Source: Bacteroidota bacterium (GTDB lineage: Bacteria; Bacteroidota; Bacteroidia; AKYH767-A; JAHEYN01). From it: a DNA stretch of 48,498 nucleotides. How positions within the stretch are numbered: the first letter of the stretch is position 1; each line of letters begins with the position of its first letter. The stretch is from the NCBI GenBank assembly GCA_947448795.1, contig CANFOZ010000012.1:1-48498 (forward strand). The letters run 5' to 3'. The position numbers were made by a program, and so were the translations under genes. Of this stretch, positions 14,616 through 24,285 are shown piece after piece. The notes beneath the pieces were generated by a model, which made no database searches, was not told the DNA's origin, and saw nothing but the letters and a program-made list of their open reading frames with translations.

Positions 14616-15899
14616 ATGAAAAAAACACTTTTAATGCTTGCGCTTTCGGTCATTACTGGAACGCTGAGTTTCGGACAGTATCCAAATGTTACTTTAAAGA
14701 ACTTCTCCACTTCAACTGCTATGGTGAATGTTAAATACGTTTCTCCTACTTTTTGCAAGGACGATAATTTTAATGTCGCTGCAGGTGCAACAGGCACGGC
14801 TCAGACTAGCCGGGGTGTCTGCTTGGTTGCCTCTGTAAATATAGCTGGTGCTGTAAGTTACACATCCACAGGCACAGCTTATTCCACCTTTGCCCTGATT
14901 AAACACCCGAATGGAGCTATTCACGTGCATCGCACCGATGCTGCTTTCAACCCTCAAGATCTGGTGGCTTCTTGCGGAGTAGCTGGCTCAACAACACCGG
15001 CTATTATTGATACTTGGACAGATATTGCCTGCAATAGCGCAATGACGCGCTGGAAAGCAGCTGGATTTGTTGTCGGAACTAAAATTTATGTGGGTACAGG
15101 CAATGTGGGTGATAATACAAAAGGGAAAAATGATTTCTGGGAATACGACCCAGCAACTAATATTTGGACTGCAAAAGCTGCATTTCCAGGCGGCGTAAGA
15201 TCGGGTGCAATTTCATTCAGCGTCAATGGTAAAGGGTATATGGGCTTTGGTGCAAATGCTTCAAATCAGTTGATGAATGATTTTTATGAATACAATCCGA
15301 CCACGAATACATGGACGCAGAAAGCAGCTCCTAGTGGCTACAATCGTCAAGATGCAACCGGCTTTAGCATCGGTAGCAAAGGCTATATGGCTTGTGGGGA
15401 TGATATTCAGGCCAATACTGATTTTTATGAGTATGATCCTGTTGCAAATACATGGACGAAAAAAGCTGCATTTCCTGGCCTTGCGCGAAAAAATGCTGTC
15501 GGTTTCAGTATAGGCGGTAATGGTTATCTTGGCACAGGAAGCTCAGTTAAAACGGGTGTTGAAACATTTTATAATGACTTTTATGAGTATAACCCTACAA
15601 CCAATGTTTGGACTAAAAAAGCCGATTTCCCTGGTGGTACAAGAAGTTATGCTACTGGGTTTTGCATAGGTAGCAAAGGATACCTGGGTTCAGGTCATGC
15701 CGGAGCGGATACGAAATCGGATTTTTATGAGTTTAACCCAACAACCAATGTTTGGACAAAGCGTAAAGACATGAATATTTCAAGAGCAGCAGCTATAGGT
15801 GCTAGTGTTGGTAGCAAAGCCTATATCTTCTCCGGATTTAATTTCAATACTGCAAAAAACGCAACGTACAACAACAACATTTCTGTCTATGTACAGTAA
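14616..15899 (+). CDS. Secreted kelch-repeat protein
   Basis: A 427-residue exported protein. The signal peptide MKKTLLMLALSVITGTLSFG is cleaved near residue 20. A β-rich region of about 110 residues without a recognised family follows. At least five kelch repeats then run from about residue 135 to the end, each with a variant of NDFYEYNPTTNTWTQKA and GFSIGSKGYMGxG. They should form a β-propeller of the galactose-oxidase/kelch type, probably for carbohydrate or protein binding. No T9SS sorting domain is seen at the C-terminus (NNISVYVQ). The gene is AT-rich relative to its neighbours and lies between two near-identical terminator segments (14467-14495 and 15931-15959). An A-rich leader (aaaaaaaaacaaa) precedes the ATG. 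Confidence 0.9.
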   Translation: MKKTLLMLALSVITGTLSFGQYPNVTLKNFSTSTAMVNVKYVSPTFCKDDNFNVAAGATGTAQTSRGVCLVASVNIAGAVSYTSTGTAYSTFALIKHPNGAIHVHRTDAAFNPQDLVASCGVAGSTTPAIIDTWTDIACNSAMTRWKAAGFVVGTKIYVGTGNVGDNTKGKNDFWEYDPATNIWTAKAAFPGGVRSGAISFSVNGKGYMGFGANASNQLMNDFYEYNPTTNTWTQKAAPSGYNRQDATGFSIGSKGYMACGDDIQANTDFYEYDPVANTWTKKAAFPGLARKNAVGFSIGGNGYLGTGSSVKTGVETFYNDFYEYNPTTNVWTKKADFPGGTRSYATGFCIGSKGYLGSGHAGADTKSDFYEFNPTTNVWTKRKDMNISRAAAIGASVGSKAYIFSGFNFNTAKNATYNNNISVYVQ

Positions 15900-15948
15900 G
15901 AAAAAAAACTAGCTGTTTTCCGGCAAACTCGCCTAACGCTAAAATTAC

Positions 15949-15980
15949 AAAACCACCCCTTCATGAGGGGTGGTTTTTTT
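15949..15980 (+). terminator. Intrinsic terminator of the kelch gene
   Basis: A perfect 12-bp stem (AAAACCACCCCT with AGGGGTGGTTTT) has loop TCATG and is followed by T residues. Its left side and the preceding 18 bases duplicate the segment at 14467-14495. Confidence 0.92.
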
Positions 15981-16146
15981 ATGCCTTAAATGCAAGATGT
16001 TTAAGCCATGGCGTTCTTGTCATTATTCGTAAAATCAAGAAAATTCGTTTTAAAACTTATTTTTTTATAACTTTAAGTTTCAGTCCTCGTAAGACTACAA
16101 CCCATTTGTAATTTCCGCTTTACTATATAACCAACATTTTACTCGT

Positions 16147-18072
16147 ATGACTACCACCGACACAATGGCTTCCGGTTCTGAAGAGAATCTGCCGGGCCAT
16201 TCGCTCCCACCAGGAGATGCTTCCTCTGCAACTACAACAGTTGTTGCCACCGACGAAACCAATTTAGATGCCGATGATCATCCCGGCGATGAGGATGTGC
16301 AACATCTTGAAGAGCATGCGCACGAAGCGGTGTATGCTACCATGGCACGGGCCGATTTGTTGGTGCATTTAGAGGCCTTGGTGGCGGATACTGATTTAGA
16401 TGCTACGCGAGTAGGGGTAAAAAAGATTTTTGAACTATACGATCTTCGTGTGCAAGAGGAGAAAGACACCAAGCTAAACCAGTTTATCGTGTCGGGTGGG
16501 GTGAAGGAAGATTTTAAAAACCGCCTCGATGCTACTGATGAGCGCTTCGAAGACCTGCGTCGTCGATATAATAAGATGCGTGCAGAGCACCGTCGCAAGA
16601 AAGAGGCGCAGCTCGACGATAACCTAAAAGCCAAGAGAGCCATCATTGAGGAGTTGAAAAACATGGAGGTGGATTCCAACAACCTCAAAGCGGCCTTTGA
16701 TAAGTTGCAGGAAACACAGACGCGTTGGCGTACTATCGGTTTTGTGCAGAAGGCATACAACGAAGACCTCTGGCAAAATTACCGCTACCACATCGATCGT
16801 TTTTACGATCTGTTGAAGATCAACAAAGAGCTCCGCGAGCTCGATATGAAGAAAAATTTGGAGTTCAAGGTTGAACTATGCAGTCGTGCCGAGGATTTGC
16901 TGCTGGAGTCCAATATAAACAAAGCCACCAACGCCATTAGGCAGCTGCAGGATCAATGGAAGAGCTCGGGTCCGGTGATGAAAGAGCACAGTGAAATTGT
17001 TTGGGATCGTTTTAAATCAGCTTCTGATAAAATATTTGATCGTCGCAAAGAGCATATCCATGCGCTTGATGGTCAGCAACAACTGAACCTCGCCTCGAAG
17101 CTTGCATTGTGTGTTCGCCTTGATGAGCTTGTAGCGCGTACACCAAAGACGAACAAAAAATGGCAAGAGACCTTTGAGCAGATTGAAGGTTTGATGACCG
17201 AATGGAAAAAGACCGGCTATGCGCCGAAGAGTGAAAATGAAAACATCTGGAAACGCTTTAGAGAAACGCGCAAGGTGTTTTTTGATGCCCGCGATGCTTT
17301 CTTTGAGGTACAACGCAAAGAGCAAGGTCACAACCTCAACCTGAAGACCGATTTGGTTAAGCAGGCCGAGGCCTTGCAAGAGAGCTCCGATTGGAAACAG
17401 GCAACCGAAACATTGAAGAAGTTGCAAGCACAATGGAAGGAAGTGGGACCAACATCCTATAAGCAAGGCGAAAAGTTATGGACGCGTTTCCGTGCTGCTT
17501 GTGATAAATTCTTTGCGCAAAAGAAAAGTCACTTTGCCGGTATGGAAAGCAAAATGCTCGATAACCTCGCACTCAAAAAAGACCTGCTGAAAACCATGCA
17601 GGATTTTAAACTCTCAAGCAACCACGCCAACGACATGGCGGCTATAAAGAAGTTTCAAGCCGAATGGTTGGAGTATGAGCCGATCACCATTCGCGATCGC
17701 GAAGCGATAAGCAACCAATACCACAAGGTGCTGGATAAACTGTTCAACGATATTCGTGCAGCTCGTCCTGATGTTGATGACCAGGTGCTTCGCATGAAGG
17801 TTGAGCATAGCTCCAAATCACCACAAGGCCAGGATGATTTGCGTGCTGAGAAAACAAAAATCCAAGACAAGATTGCGCGTTTGTTAAAAGAGGTTACGCT
17901 TCTTGAAAACAACATTGAGTTCTTCAGCAAATCGAAGAATGCCGATAAGTTAAAAGCGGAATTCATGGTGCGCATCAACGCTTCGCATGTCGAAATCAAG
18001 GACTTGAAAAAGCAACTAAATTTGCTAAACCCGCCACCTCCTGCTGCAGTGCCCGTTGCGGTTGCTGAGTAA
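16147..18072 (+). CDS. DUF349 domain protein
   Basis: A 641-residue highly charged helical protein. An acidic, low-complexity N-terminus (about 1-60, GDEDVQHLEEHAHE) is followed by at least five DUF349-type helical units of about 70 residues. Each unit has a W-x-x-x-G turn and an LWxRF/FF pair, for example QWKEVGPTSYKQGEKLWTRF. A Pro/Ala-rich C-terminus ends the protein. DUF349 proteins are widespread and some have been linked to nucleic-acid or stress functions; the role here is not known. No signal peptide, so cytoplasmic. It is a single gene between a degenerate -7 box (TAACTTTA, 16068-16075) and a bidirectional terminator. Confidence 0.88.
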   Translation: MTTTDTMASGSEENLPGHSLPPGDASSATTTVVATDETNLDADDHPGDEDVQHLEEHAHEAVYATMARADLLVHLEALVADTDLDATRVGVKKIFELYDLRVQEEKDTKLNQFIVSGGVKEDFKNRLDATDERFEDLRRRYNKMRAEHRRKKEAQLDDNLKAKRAIIEELKNMEVDSNNLKAAFDKLQETQTRWRTIGFVQKAYNEDLWQNYRYHIDRFYDLLKINKELRELDMKKNLEFKVELCSRAEDLLLESNINKATNAIRQLQDQWKSSGPVMKEHSEIVWDRFKSASDKIFDRRKEHIHALDGQQQLNLASKLALCVRLDELVARTPKTNKKWQETFEQIEGLMTEWKKTGYAPKSENENIWKRFRETRKVFFDARDAFFEVQRKEQGHNLNLKTDLVKQAEALQESSDWKQATETLKKLQAQWKEVGPTSYKQGEKLWTRFRAACDKFFAQKKSHFAGMESKMLDNLALKKDLLKTMQDFKLSSNHANDMAAIKKFQAEWLEYEPITIRDREAISNQYHKVLDKLFNDIRAARPDVDDQVLRMKVEHSSKSPQGQDDLRAEKTKIQDKIARLLKEVTLLENNIEFFSKSKNADKLKAEFMVRINASHVEIKDLKKQLNLLNPPPPAAVPVAVAE

Positions 18073-18090
18073 TAAGTGGTAGGCCATAAA

Positions 18091-18124
18091 AAAAGAGGCT
18101 GTCTCCAAAAGACAGCCTCTTTTT
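18091..18124. terminator. Bidirectional terminator
   Basis: A perfect 14-bp stem, AAAAGAGGCTGTCT with AGACAGCCTCTTTT (18111-18124 for most of the right arm), with T tracts on both strands. It separates the convergent DUF349 and permease genes. Confidence 0.92.
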
Positions 18125-18138
18125 ATTTTAACAACACC

Positions 18139-19599
18139 CTATTCGACTTTCTTTGCTTTGCCTACGGTGAGGTAATATACGGGTATGCCAAGGGCAACAC
18201 ACAAGAGGCCGAATCCGGTGTTGCGTGCGTCGTAGATAATCAGGATAGCACATACTGCGAAGGCCGCTAATATATATAGCGCTGGGATGAGCGGGTAACC
18301 AAAAGCCTTGTATGGGCGTTCGGTGTCGGGCTCTTTTTTACGAAGTATAAACACACCAGCAATGGTGATGATGTAGAAAATCATCGAAGCAAAAGTGGCG
18401 TAATTCACAAGGTCTTTGTAGGTGCCTGTTAAACACAAAGCGCAAGCCCATGCACATTGCACCCAAAGGGCGAAAGCGGGTACATGTCGCGCGTTTAAGC
18501 TGCCTGCTTTTTTAAAGAACAAATTTTCTTTAGACATGGCATAATAGACACGAGCACCGGCGAGGATCAATCCGTTGTTGCAGCCAAAGGTGGAGAGCAT
18601 GATCAATCCGGCCATGATGTAAAGTCCGGTGTTGCCAAAAATCATGGACGCAGCAGCAGCACCCACGCGATCGTTTTCGGCAAATTGAATGCCGCGTCCA
18701 ACCACATCCGTGGCAGTTGGAAGTCCATGCAAAGGAAGGAGGCCGAGGTACGCAATGTTAGCGAGCAGATACAGCCCCGTTACAAGGAGTGTGCCGAGGA
18801 ACAAGCTACGGGGGATGTTGCGCTTGGGGTCTTTGATCTCAGCAGCGATGAAGGTCACGTTGTTCCAGGCATCGCAAGAGAATAAGGAATTGATGATGGT
18901 GGATCCCATAGCACCAATCAGGGCCAAGCCGGCCAAGGGTACGATGGTCAGCACACCGTCTTTATTGCTAGTGGTGCTAGCATCAAAGGGGTTGGTGAAG
19001 TTCGTTGCAAAGTAGCCCGTTTTCATTCCCACCACAATGCCTAAAACGATGAGTCCTGCCAAGGCGATGAGCTTGGTGGAGGTGAAGGCCGTTTGCAGCA
19101 GCTTACCGTTGCTTACTCCGCGGCTGTTGATAAAGGTCAGCAGCACGATGCTAAGGATGGCCCAGAGTTGTCCGAAGCTGATTTTCAAGAACCCAAGGTC
19201 AGCGGCATTTTCGTTTAAAACAGGAAAGAAGATGCCTGAGAATTTGGCGAAAGCCACAGCCACGGCGGCAATCACACCGGTTTGTATAACGGTGAAGACG
19301 GTCCAGCCGTAAACGAAAGCGATGAGGTTGCCATAGGCACGTTGGATATACACGAACTGACCGCCGGCCTTCGGCATCATGCCTGCTAGCTCGCCGTAGC
19401 TTAGTGCAGCGAACACGGTGATGAGTCCGGTGATGATCCACAGCAGCAGCAGGTAGCCTGCTGAGCCAACGGCGCGCGACATGTCGGCAGACACGATGAA
19501 GATGCCTGACCCGATCATTGAGCCAGCCACCATCATGGTAGCGTCCACCCAATTGAGCGAGCGTTTCAATTCCTGTTCATTACCTGTGACGGTACTCAT
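18139..19599 (-). CDS. APC-family amino-acid permease
   Basis: A 486-residue inner-membrane transporter with about 12 hydrophobic segments. The N-terminal TM1 motif GSMIGSGIFIVSADMSR is the unwound substrate-binding helix of the APC superfamily (LAT/YbgF-like group). It is followed by YGELAGMMPKAGGQFVYIQRAYG, here quoted as the conserved MPKAGGQFVYIQRAYG segment. Substrate cannot be read from the sequence; neutral or cationic amino acids are plausible. The gene starts 57 bases after the stop of the ALDH7-type dehydrogenase on the same strand with no terminator between them. Uptake and catabolism of one amino acid is therefore suggested but not shown. Confidence 0.9.
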   Translation of the reverse strand: MSTVTGNEQELKRSLNWVDATMMVAGSMIGSGIFIVSADMSRAVGSAGYLLLLWIITGLITVFAALSYGELAGMMPKAGGQFVYIQRAYGNLIAFVYGWTVFTVIQTGVIAAVAVAFAKFSGIFFPVLNENAADLGFLKISFGQLWAILSIVLLTFINSRGVSNGKLLQTAFTSTKLIALAGLIVLGIVVGMKTGYFATNFTNPFDASTTSNKDGVLTIVPLAGLALIGAMGSTIINSLFSCDAWNNVTFIAAEIKDPKRNIPRSLFLGTLLVTGLYLLANIAYLGLLPLHGLPTATDVVGRGIQFAENDRVGAAAASMIFGNTGLYIMAGLIMLSTFGCNNGLILAGARVYYAMSKENLFFKKAGSLNARHVPAFALWVQCAWACALCLTGTYKDLVNYATFASMIFYIITIAGVFILRKKEPDTERPYKAFGYPLIPALYILAAFAVCAILIIYDARNTGFGLLCVALGIPVYYLTVGKAKKVE

Positions 19600-19656
19600 G
19601 TTGAATGGGTTTAAGAAAATGCTCGGCGTTGAGCGAACAGGATGCTATTGTACAGC

Positions 19657-21207
19657 CTAGAAGTCGAACTTGATTCCTTGTGCGAGCGGCAGACTAGTGC
19701 TGTAGTTGATGGTGTTGGTCTGACGGCGCATGTAGTATTTCCAAGAGTCGGATCCTGATTCGCGTCCACCGCCGGTGTCTTTCTCGCCACCGAATGCACC
19801 GCCGATCTCAGCACCGGATGTACCGATGTTGACATTTGCGATACCGCAATCGGAGCCTTCTGCGGAGAGGAATTTCTCGGTTTCAAGGAGGTTGCGTGAG
19901 AAGATAGATGAGGAGAGTCCTTGTGGCACATCGTTCTGCATCTCGATTGCTTCGTCGATGGTTTTGTATTTCATGATATAAAGAATCGGCGCGAAGGTCT
20001 CTTCTTTAACGATGTTGGTTTGCGATTTAACTTCCGCGATGCAGGGCTTCACATAGCAGCCCGACTCAAAGCCGGGGCCAGTCATAACTTCGCCGCCGAG
20101 CAGGATGTTGCCACCTTCGTTCTTAACAGCTTCGATAGCGTGGAGGAAGTCTTTCACTGCGCCGGCGTCAATCAATGGACCGACCAGGGTGTTTGTATCG
20201 AGTGGATTGCCGATTCGGATATGGCCATAGGCAACTACGAGTTTCTCTTTGAAACTGTCGTATATGCTTTCGTGGATGATGAGTCGGCGGGTGGATGTGC
20301 AGCGCTGACCGGCAGTTCCAACAGCACCGAAGAGTACAGCACGAGCTGCCAGGCCGAGGTCGGCGTTTTCGGTGATGATGATGGCGTTGTTGCCTCCGAG
20401 CTCAAGTAAAGTACGACCGAGGCGTTCGCCAACGATTTTACCTACACGACGACCCACACGGGTGGAGCCGGTGGCGGAGATGAGGGGCACACGCTTGTCG
20501 GCGAGGAAGTTGTCGCCAACATGTTTAGAGCTAGCAACAACAAGACAAAGGACGCCTTCAGGCACATTGTTGTCGGCCAATACTTTTTGTATGATCTTGT
20601 GCACGGCGATGGCGCAAAGCGGTGTTTTAGAGCTTGGCTTCCACACTACTGAATCGCCGCAAACCATGGCGAGCATAGCGTTCCACGACCAAACGGCCAC
20701 TGGGAAGTTGAAAGCGGAGATAACACCAACGACACCGATTGGATGATATTGTTCGTACATGCGATGGCCGGGGCGTTCGCTGTGCATGGTAAGACCATAT
20801 AATTGGCGGGAGAGTCCCACAGCGAAGTCGCAGATGTCAATCATCTCTTGCACTTCACCTAGTCCTTCTTGGTAAATTTTACCCATCTCGTAGGAAACGA
20901 GTTTGCCGAGTGGCTCTTTGAACTTGCGCAGCTCGTTGCCGATCTGACGAACAACTTCGCCGCGAGCAGGAGCAGGAACAGTTCTCCATTGGAGGTAAGC
21001 AGCATGCGCTGTTTTGATAATCTGTTCGTAATCGTCAGTAGTGGCTTGGGTTACCGTGGCGATGGTTTTGCCATCGGCGGAAGCGGTAGATGTTAAGGTC
21101 TCGCCTTTTGTTGGGAGCCAAGTGGTTCCGGTGCATGCACCGAGGTTGTTTGCATCGATGCCGAGTTCTTTCAGGGCAGCGGCTATTCCATGATCGTTGT
21201 TGCTCAT
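19657..21207 (-). CDS. Aldehyde dehydrogenase, ALDH7 type (aminoadipate-semialdehyde dehydrogenase)
   Basis: NAD(P)-dependent oxidation of an aldehyde, in this subfamily usually α-aminoadipate semialdehyde (piperideine-6-carboxylate) in lysine breakdown. The 516-residue cytosolic protein has the general-base Glu in [10 protein letters not shown] (about residue 269) and the catalytic Cys in [13 protein letters not shown] (about 301); GQRCTxTRR is characteristic of ALDH7. The coenzyme-binding [14 protein letters not shown] and the C-terminal [15 protein letters not shown] are also present. The frame extends to 21270, but the ATG at 21207 (MSNNDHGI) is preferred because a -7 box lies at 21243-21250 inside the extension. 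An amino-acid permease gene follows on the same strand. Confidence 0.92.
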   Translation of the reverse strand: MSNNDHGIAAALKELGIDANNLGACTGTTWLPTKGETLTSTASADGKTIATVTQATTDDYEQIIKTAHAAYLQWRTVPAPARGEVVRQIGNELRKFKEPLGKLVSYEMGKIYQEGLGEVQEMIDICDFAVGLSRQLYGLTMHSERPGHRMYEQYHPIGVVGVISAFNFPVAVWSWNAMLAMVCGDSVVWKPSSKTPLCAIAVHKIIQKVLADNNVPEGVLCLVVASSKHVGDNFLADKRVPLISATGSTRVGRRVGKIVGERLGRTLLELGGNNAIIITENADLGLAARAVLFGAVGTAGQRCTSTRRLIIHESIYDSFKEKLVVAYGHIRIGNPLDTNTLVGPLIDAGAVKDFLHAIEAVKNEGGNILLGGEVMTGPGFESGCYVKPCIAEVKSQTNIVKEETFAPILYIMKYKTIDEAIEMQNDVPQGLSSSIFSRNLLETEKFLSAEGSDCGIANVNIGTSGAEIGGAFGGEKDTGGGRESGSDSWKYYMRRQTNTINYSTSLPLAQGIKFDF

Positions 21208-21242
21208 CGTAAGATTTTTTCTTGGTTGATTGTTGCTTCTTG

Positions 21243-21250
21243 CAAAGGTA
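21243..21250 (-). promoter_or_regulatory. -7 promoter box of the ALDH gene
   Basis: TACCTTTG on the minus strand, 35 bases before the ATG at 21207. It excludes the longer frame that opens at 21270. Confidence 0.6.
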
Positions 21251-21371
21251 TAAAAAGCAACGTGATTCACCCTTTCAAAAGGAGTAAATCACACGAATTG
21301 TGTATAGCGCTTGTTTGTTTTAGCGAATGCTAAATGAACAAGGCACAAAAGCGAATCGATTCAAGCAAGAA

Positions 21372-22313
21372 TCAGATGGTCATACCGATTAGTAGTACAT
21401 CGTCGGTTTGGCTGTTATTTCCCTTCCAATCAGAAAAGAATTTGCTGATGATGCGTTTTTGTTGAGCCATTTTTAGCGGGTTGACAATGTTTAGTAGTTG
21501 TCTGAAACGCTTGCCCATCAATTTTTTATTGTTTGGTCCGCCGAACTGGTCTGTTAGACCGTCAGTGAAGAGGTAAATTTGATCGCCTTTCTCAATGCGC
21601 ATGGTATGGTTGGTGTATCGGTTCTCGCCATCGCGGAAAGCACCACCAACTGGAGCGCGTTCGCCGCGGAGTTCCTGAAGCATACCTTTTGAAAACACGA
21701 GTGCTTGGCGATTGGCTCCAGCAAACTCAAGGAGGTTGTTCTCAGGATCTATAGAGCAGATGGCGATATCCATGCCGTCTCTTGCGCTGCTGTTTTCGCT
21801 GTCTTGTTTAAGAAGTTTACGAAGGCCGCGATCGAGTCGACTAAGAATTTCGTTCGGCTGCGTGATGTCTTTTACATGCACAATCTCGTTGAGCAGGTTG
21901 TGACCGATCATCGACATAAATGCGCCAGGTACACCATGGCCGGTGCAATCAGCCACAGCAACGATGATTTTGTTGTCGTACTGTGTAAACCAATAGAAAT
22001 CGCCGCTAACGATATCTTTCGGGTTATACATAAAGAAGGAGTCGGACATGAAGTTGCGCAGGATCTCCTGTTCAGGCAATATAGCGTCTTGTATTCTTCT
22101 AGAATAGTTGATGCTGTCGGTGATGTCTTTGTTTATCTCCGCCAAAGCTTGATAGGCCGACTCCACTTCAGAACGAGTGCGGCGAAGCTCAGCTTGTAGC
22201 CGATCGTTCTCAGCGCGTTCCGCTTCGATGCGTGCGTTTGAGTGCACGATGCGCATCCTGGAGTTCTTGTTCAAATCGCGCTTGTTTTCGTTGGTGTTGA
22301 TATCTCTTTTCAT
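21372..22313 (-). CDS. SpoIIE-type PP2C protein phosphatase (SiaA-like)
   Basis: A 313-residue soluble serine/threonine phosphatase. A charged N-terminal coiled coil (about residues 20-65, AERAENDRLQAELRRTRSEV) leads into a SpoIIE/PP2C domain. Metal-binding aspartates are visible in DIVSGDFYWF, VAVADCTGHGVPGAFMSMIG, LFTDGLTDQFGG and the C-terminal SQTDDVLLIG, so the enzyme looks active. In partner-switching systems such phosphatases reactivate a phosphorylated regulator. SiaB-like kinase and SiaC-like target genes lie 3 kb away, so this is the likely phosphatase of that switch. It has no membrane or HAMP region, unlike Pseudomonas SiaA. Its own promoter (22334-22341) precedes it. Confidence 0.9.
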   Translation of the reverse strand: MKRDINTNENKRDLNKNSRMRIVHSNARIEAERAENDRLQAELRRTRSEVESAYQALAEINKDITDSINYSRRIQDAILPEQEILRNFMSDSFFMYNPKDIVSGDFYWFTQYDNKIIVAVADCTGHGVPGAFMSMIGHNLLNEIVHVKDITQPNEILSRLDRGLRKLLKQDSENSSARDGMDIAICSIDPENNLLEFAGANRQALVFSKGMLQELRGERAPVGGAFRDGENRYTNHTMRIEKGDQIYLFTDGLTDQFGGPNNKKLMGKRFRQLLNIVNPLKMAQQKRIISKFFSDWKGNNSQTDDVLLIGMTI

Positions 22314-22333
22314 GGCGGTTGTTTTTATTAATA

Positions 22334-22341
22334 CAAAGATA
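22334..22341 (-). promoter_or_regulatory. -7 promoter box of the SpoIIE phosphatase gene
   Basis: TATCTTTG on the minus strand, 20 bases before the ATG at 22313. No clear -33 TTG. Confidence 0.55.
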
Positions 22342-22413
22342 GGTCCGCCAAGAAGGGTCGAAAAACTTGATTACTAAAGCATCTAACAGCTGTAAGAAAG
22401 GGTTTTAAAAAGA

Positions 22414-22444
22414 ACCGGCAAAAGCGTTGAAAGCTATTGCCGGT
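22414..22444 (-). terminator. Probable terminator of the M3 peptidase gene
   Basis: ACCGGCAA and TTGCCGGT form an 8-bp stem with further internal pairing (AGC/GCT). On the minus strand it is followed by a T-rich run (TCTTTTTAAAA). It lies about 90 bases after the peptidase stop. Confidence 0.6.
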
Positions 22445-22536
22445 AAGGAATTTACTTGAAAAATTATTTTTTTAATCTCAATAACCCTTGTAAGAAATGA
22501 ATTGGTTTTGATGAGATACTTGCTCTTTCTGTGATA

Positions 22537-24285
22537 TTAATTCAGTTTTTGCATCTCGTTTTTTACAAAACCAGCCAATTCTTGGATATATGGTTGGGAG
22601 AAGTCGAAGCGTATGCCACCTTGTTGATAGATATCACCGATGGATTTGGTATAGCCTAGTTTTAGTGCTTCCATATAATTATGTAAACCTTGCGTGCTGT
22701 CTTTTTTAAAGTTTCTCCACATCGCGATAGCGCCCAGTTGAGCCATACCGTATTCGATATAATAGAAAGGCACTTGAAAAAGGTGCAATTGTCTTTGCCA
22801 GCTGTTTCCGAAGAACTCCTCTTGACCGTGGTAATCGGTTACATTGCCAGTGAATTCTTTGTTGATGGATGTCCACTCTGCTGTGCGTTGCTCAGCGGTG
22901 TGATCGGGGTTGGTGTAGAGCCAGTGTTGGAATTTGTCGATAGCAGCAATCCACGGCAGTGTGGAGATAACCTTTTCGAGTTGCTGTGTTCGCGCACGTT
23001 TGAGTTCGTCGCTGTCGCTGAAAAACACATTCCAATGATCCATGGAAATAAGTTCCATCGACATGGAGGCGAGCTCGGCCACTTCGGACGGTGTATCTTT
23101 AAAAGCCATAAATTCTTTGTCCTGCGTGAGGAACGAGTGCACAGCGTGTCCGCCTTCGTGCACCATCGTAACAAGGTCGCGCAGGGAATTCACGGAGTTC
23201 ATAAAGATAAAAGGCACACCCGTTTCGTAGAGCGGGTAGTTGTAGCCACCTGGTGCTTTGCCAATGCGCGAGTCGAGATCTACATGCTGCATTTCGCGCA
23301 TGGTTGTCATGCACTGTCCCAAGTAAGGATTGAGTTTGCTAAAGCATTCGATGGTTTTGTTCATCAGGTCTTCGCCGCCATCAAAAGGCTTGAGGGGTGG
23401 CTTTCCACTGATGTCCACTTCCATGTCCCAAGGCTTGAGCTGATCCAACTTGAGTGCCGTTTTTCGTTCAGCGTCGATGGTGTTGCAGATGGGCACGATT
23501 TCTTTGGCAATCGCCTGGTGGAAGTTAAAACAGTCTTGAACGGTGTAGTCGAAACGGCCGAGGGCGGCGAACATATAATCGCGGTAATTATCGAAGCCCG
23601 CGTTTAGGGCCACCTGATGTCTTTTTTTAACCAAGCTAGAGAAAAGGTCGTCGAGTTTTTCGCGATCTTGGGCGCGGCGTTTGTTTACCTTATAATAGAC
23701 TTCTTCGCGCACTTCGCGGCGGCTGTCGCGCAGGTAATTGGAGGCTTGTTGAAGCGTGATCTCTTTGCCTTCCATTTCAATGGTCATCGCCCCTATAATT
23801 TCGGCGTATTTGTTTTCCTCGGTGTGCAGCCAAGTCATGAGGGGGATGTTTTCCTCGCGGTAAATCTCCACTTGTTTACGAATACTACGAATATAGATGC
23901 CGTATGCAGTGCGTGTTTCGAGTGGTAATCCGTTCAGAAATTCGTCGAGATATGGGGAGCTCAGTAGCTTTTTATTAAGAGCGTCGTCATACGGAGCGAT
24001 ATTCGGCTGAATCTCGGTGACGAAGAATTCGTAAGCGGCTTTGTAGTCGGGATTGACCGTATCGCAGCTGTTGCGGATATAGCGCCAAGCCATGTCTTCA
24101 GAAATCACCGCACTCAGTTCGCTTTGGTCGTTGAGCCACTGACCAAACTCTTTGCCTGAAGCAATGGTTCGGTTTTGCAGATCCTCATAAAACGGTTGCA
24201 AGACGGACCAAGCATTGATCTCCAAGGAGACGGGAACATATTTGCGCTTTTGCGCAGCAGGCGATGGAACGGAAGTTTGCTTCAT
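22537..24285 (-). CDS. M3 family oligoendopeptidase (PepF-like)
   Basis: A 582-residue zinc metallopeptidase without a signal peptide, so a cytoplasmic peptidase degrading oligopeptides. The zinc site HEGGHAVHSFL (HExxH) lies near residue 375, with the third ligand Glu in SEVAELASMSMELIS about 25 residues later. The C-terminal FYYIEYGMAQLGAIAMW is typical of M3 oligoendopeptidases. Full length for the family. It lies 87 bases downstream of the DUF5606 stop on the same strand; that gap includes a GC-rich CCCGC-TAG-GCGGG hairpin (24355-24367) without a T tract, so read-through from DUF5606 is possible. No strong promoter box is seen. Confidence 0.93.
   Translation of the reverse strand: MKQTSVPSPAAQKRKYVPVSLEINAWSVLQPFYEDLQNRTIASGKEFGQWLNDQSELSAVISEDMAWRYIRNSCDTVNPDYKAAYEFFVTEIQPNIAPYDDALNKKLLSSPYLDEFLNGLPLETRTAYGIYIRSIRKQVEIYREENIPLMTWLHTEENKYAEIIGAMTIEMEGKEITLQQASNYLRDSRREVREEVYYKVNKRRAQDREKLDDLFSSLVKKRHQVALNAGFDNYRDYMFAALGRFDYTVQDCFNFHQAIAKEIVPICNTIDAERKTALKLDQLKPWDMEVDISGKPPLKPFDGGEDLMNKTIECFSKLNPYLGQCMTTMREMQHVDLDSRIGKAPGGYNYPLYETGVPFIFMNSVNSLRDLVTMVHEGGHAVHSFLTQDKEFMAFKDTPSEVAELASMSMELISMDHWNVFFSDSDELKRARTQQLEKVISTLPWIAAIDKFQHWLYTNPDHTAEQRTAEWTSINKEFTGNVTDYHGQEEFFGNSWQRQLHLFQVPFYYIEYGMAQLGAIAMWRNFKKDSTQGLHNYMEALKLGYTKSIGDIYQQGGIRFDFSQPYIQELAGFVKNEMQKLN

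Noticed and set aside
21309-21342. Hairpin CTTGTT...TTAGC-gaat-GCTAA...AACAAG as terminator of the SpoIIE gene
   Set aside because: The stem is interrupted and no T tract follows on the minus strand, so I do not call it a terminator.
22690-23607. Long open frame (305 codons) antisense to the M3 peptidase gene
   Set aside because: It is the shadow of a gene with intact catalytic motifs on the other strand; the translation has no recognisable domain.
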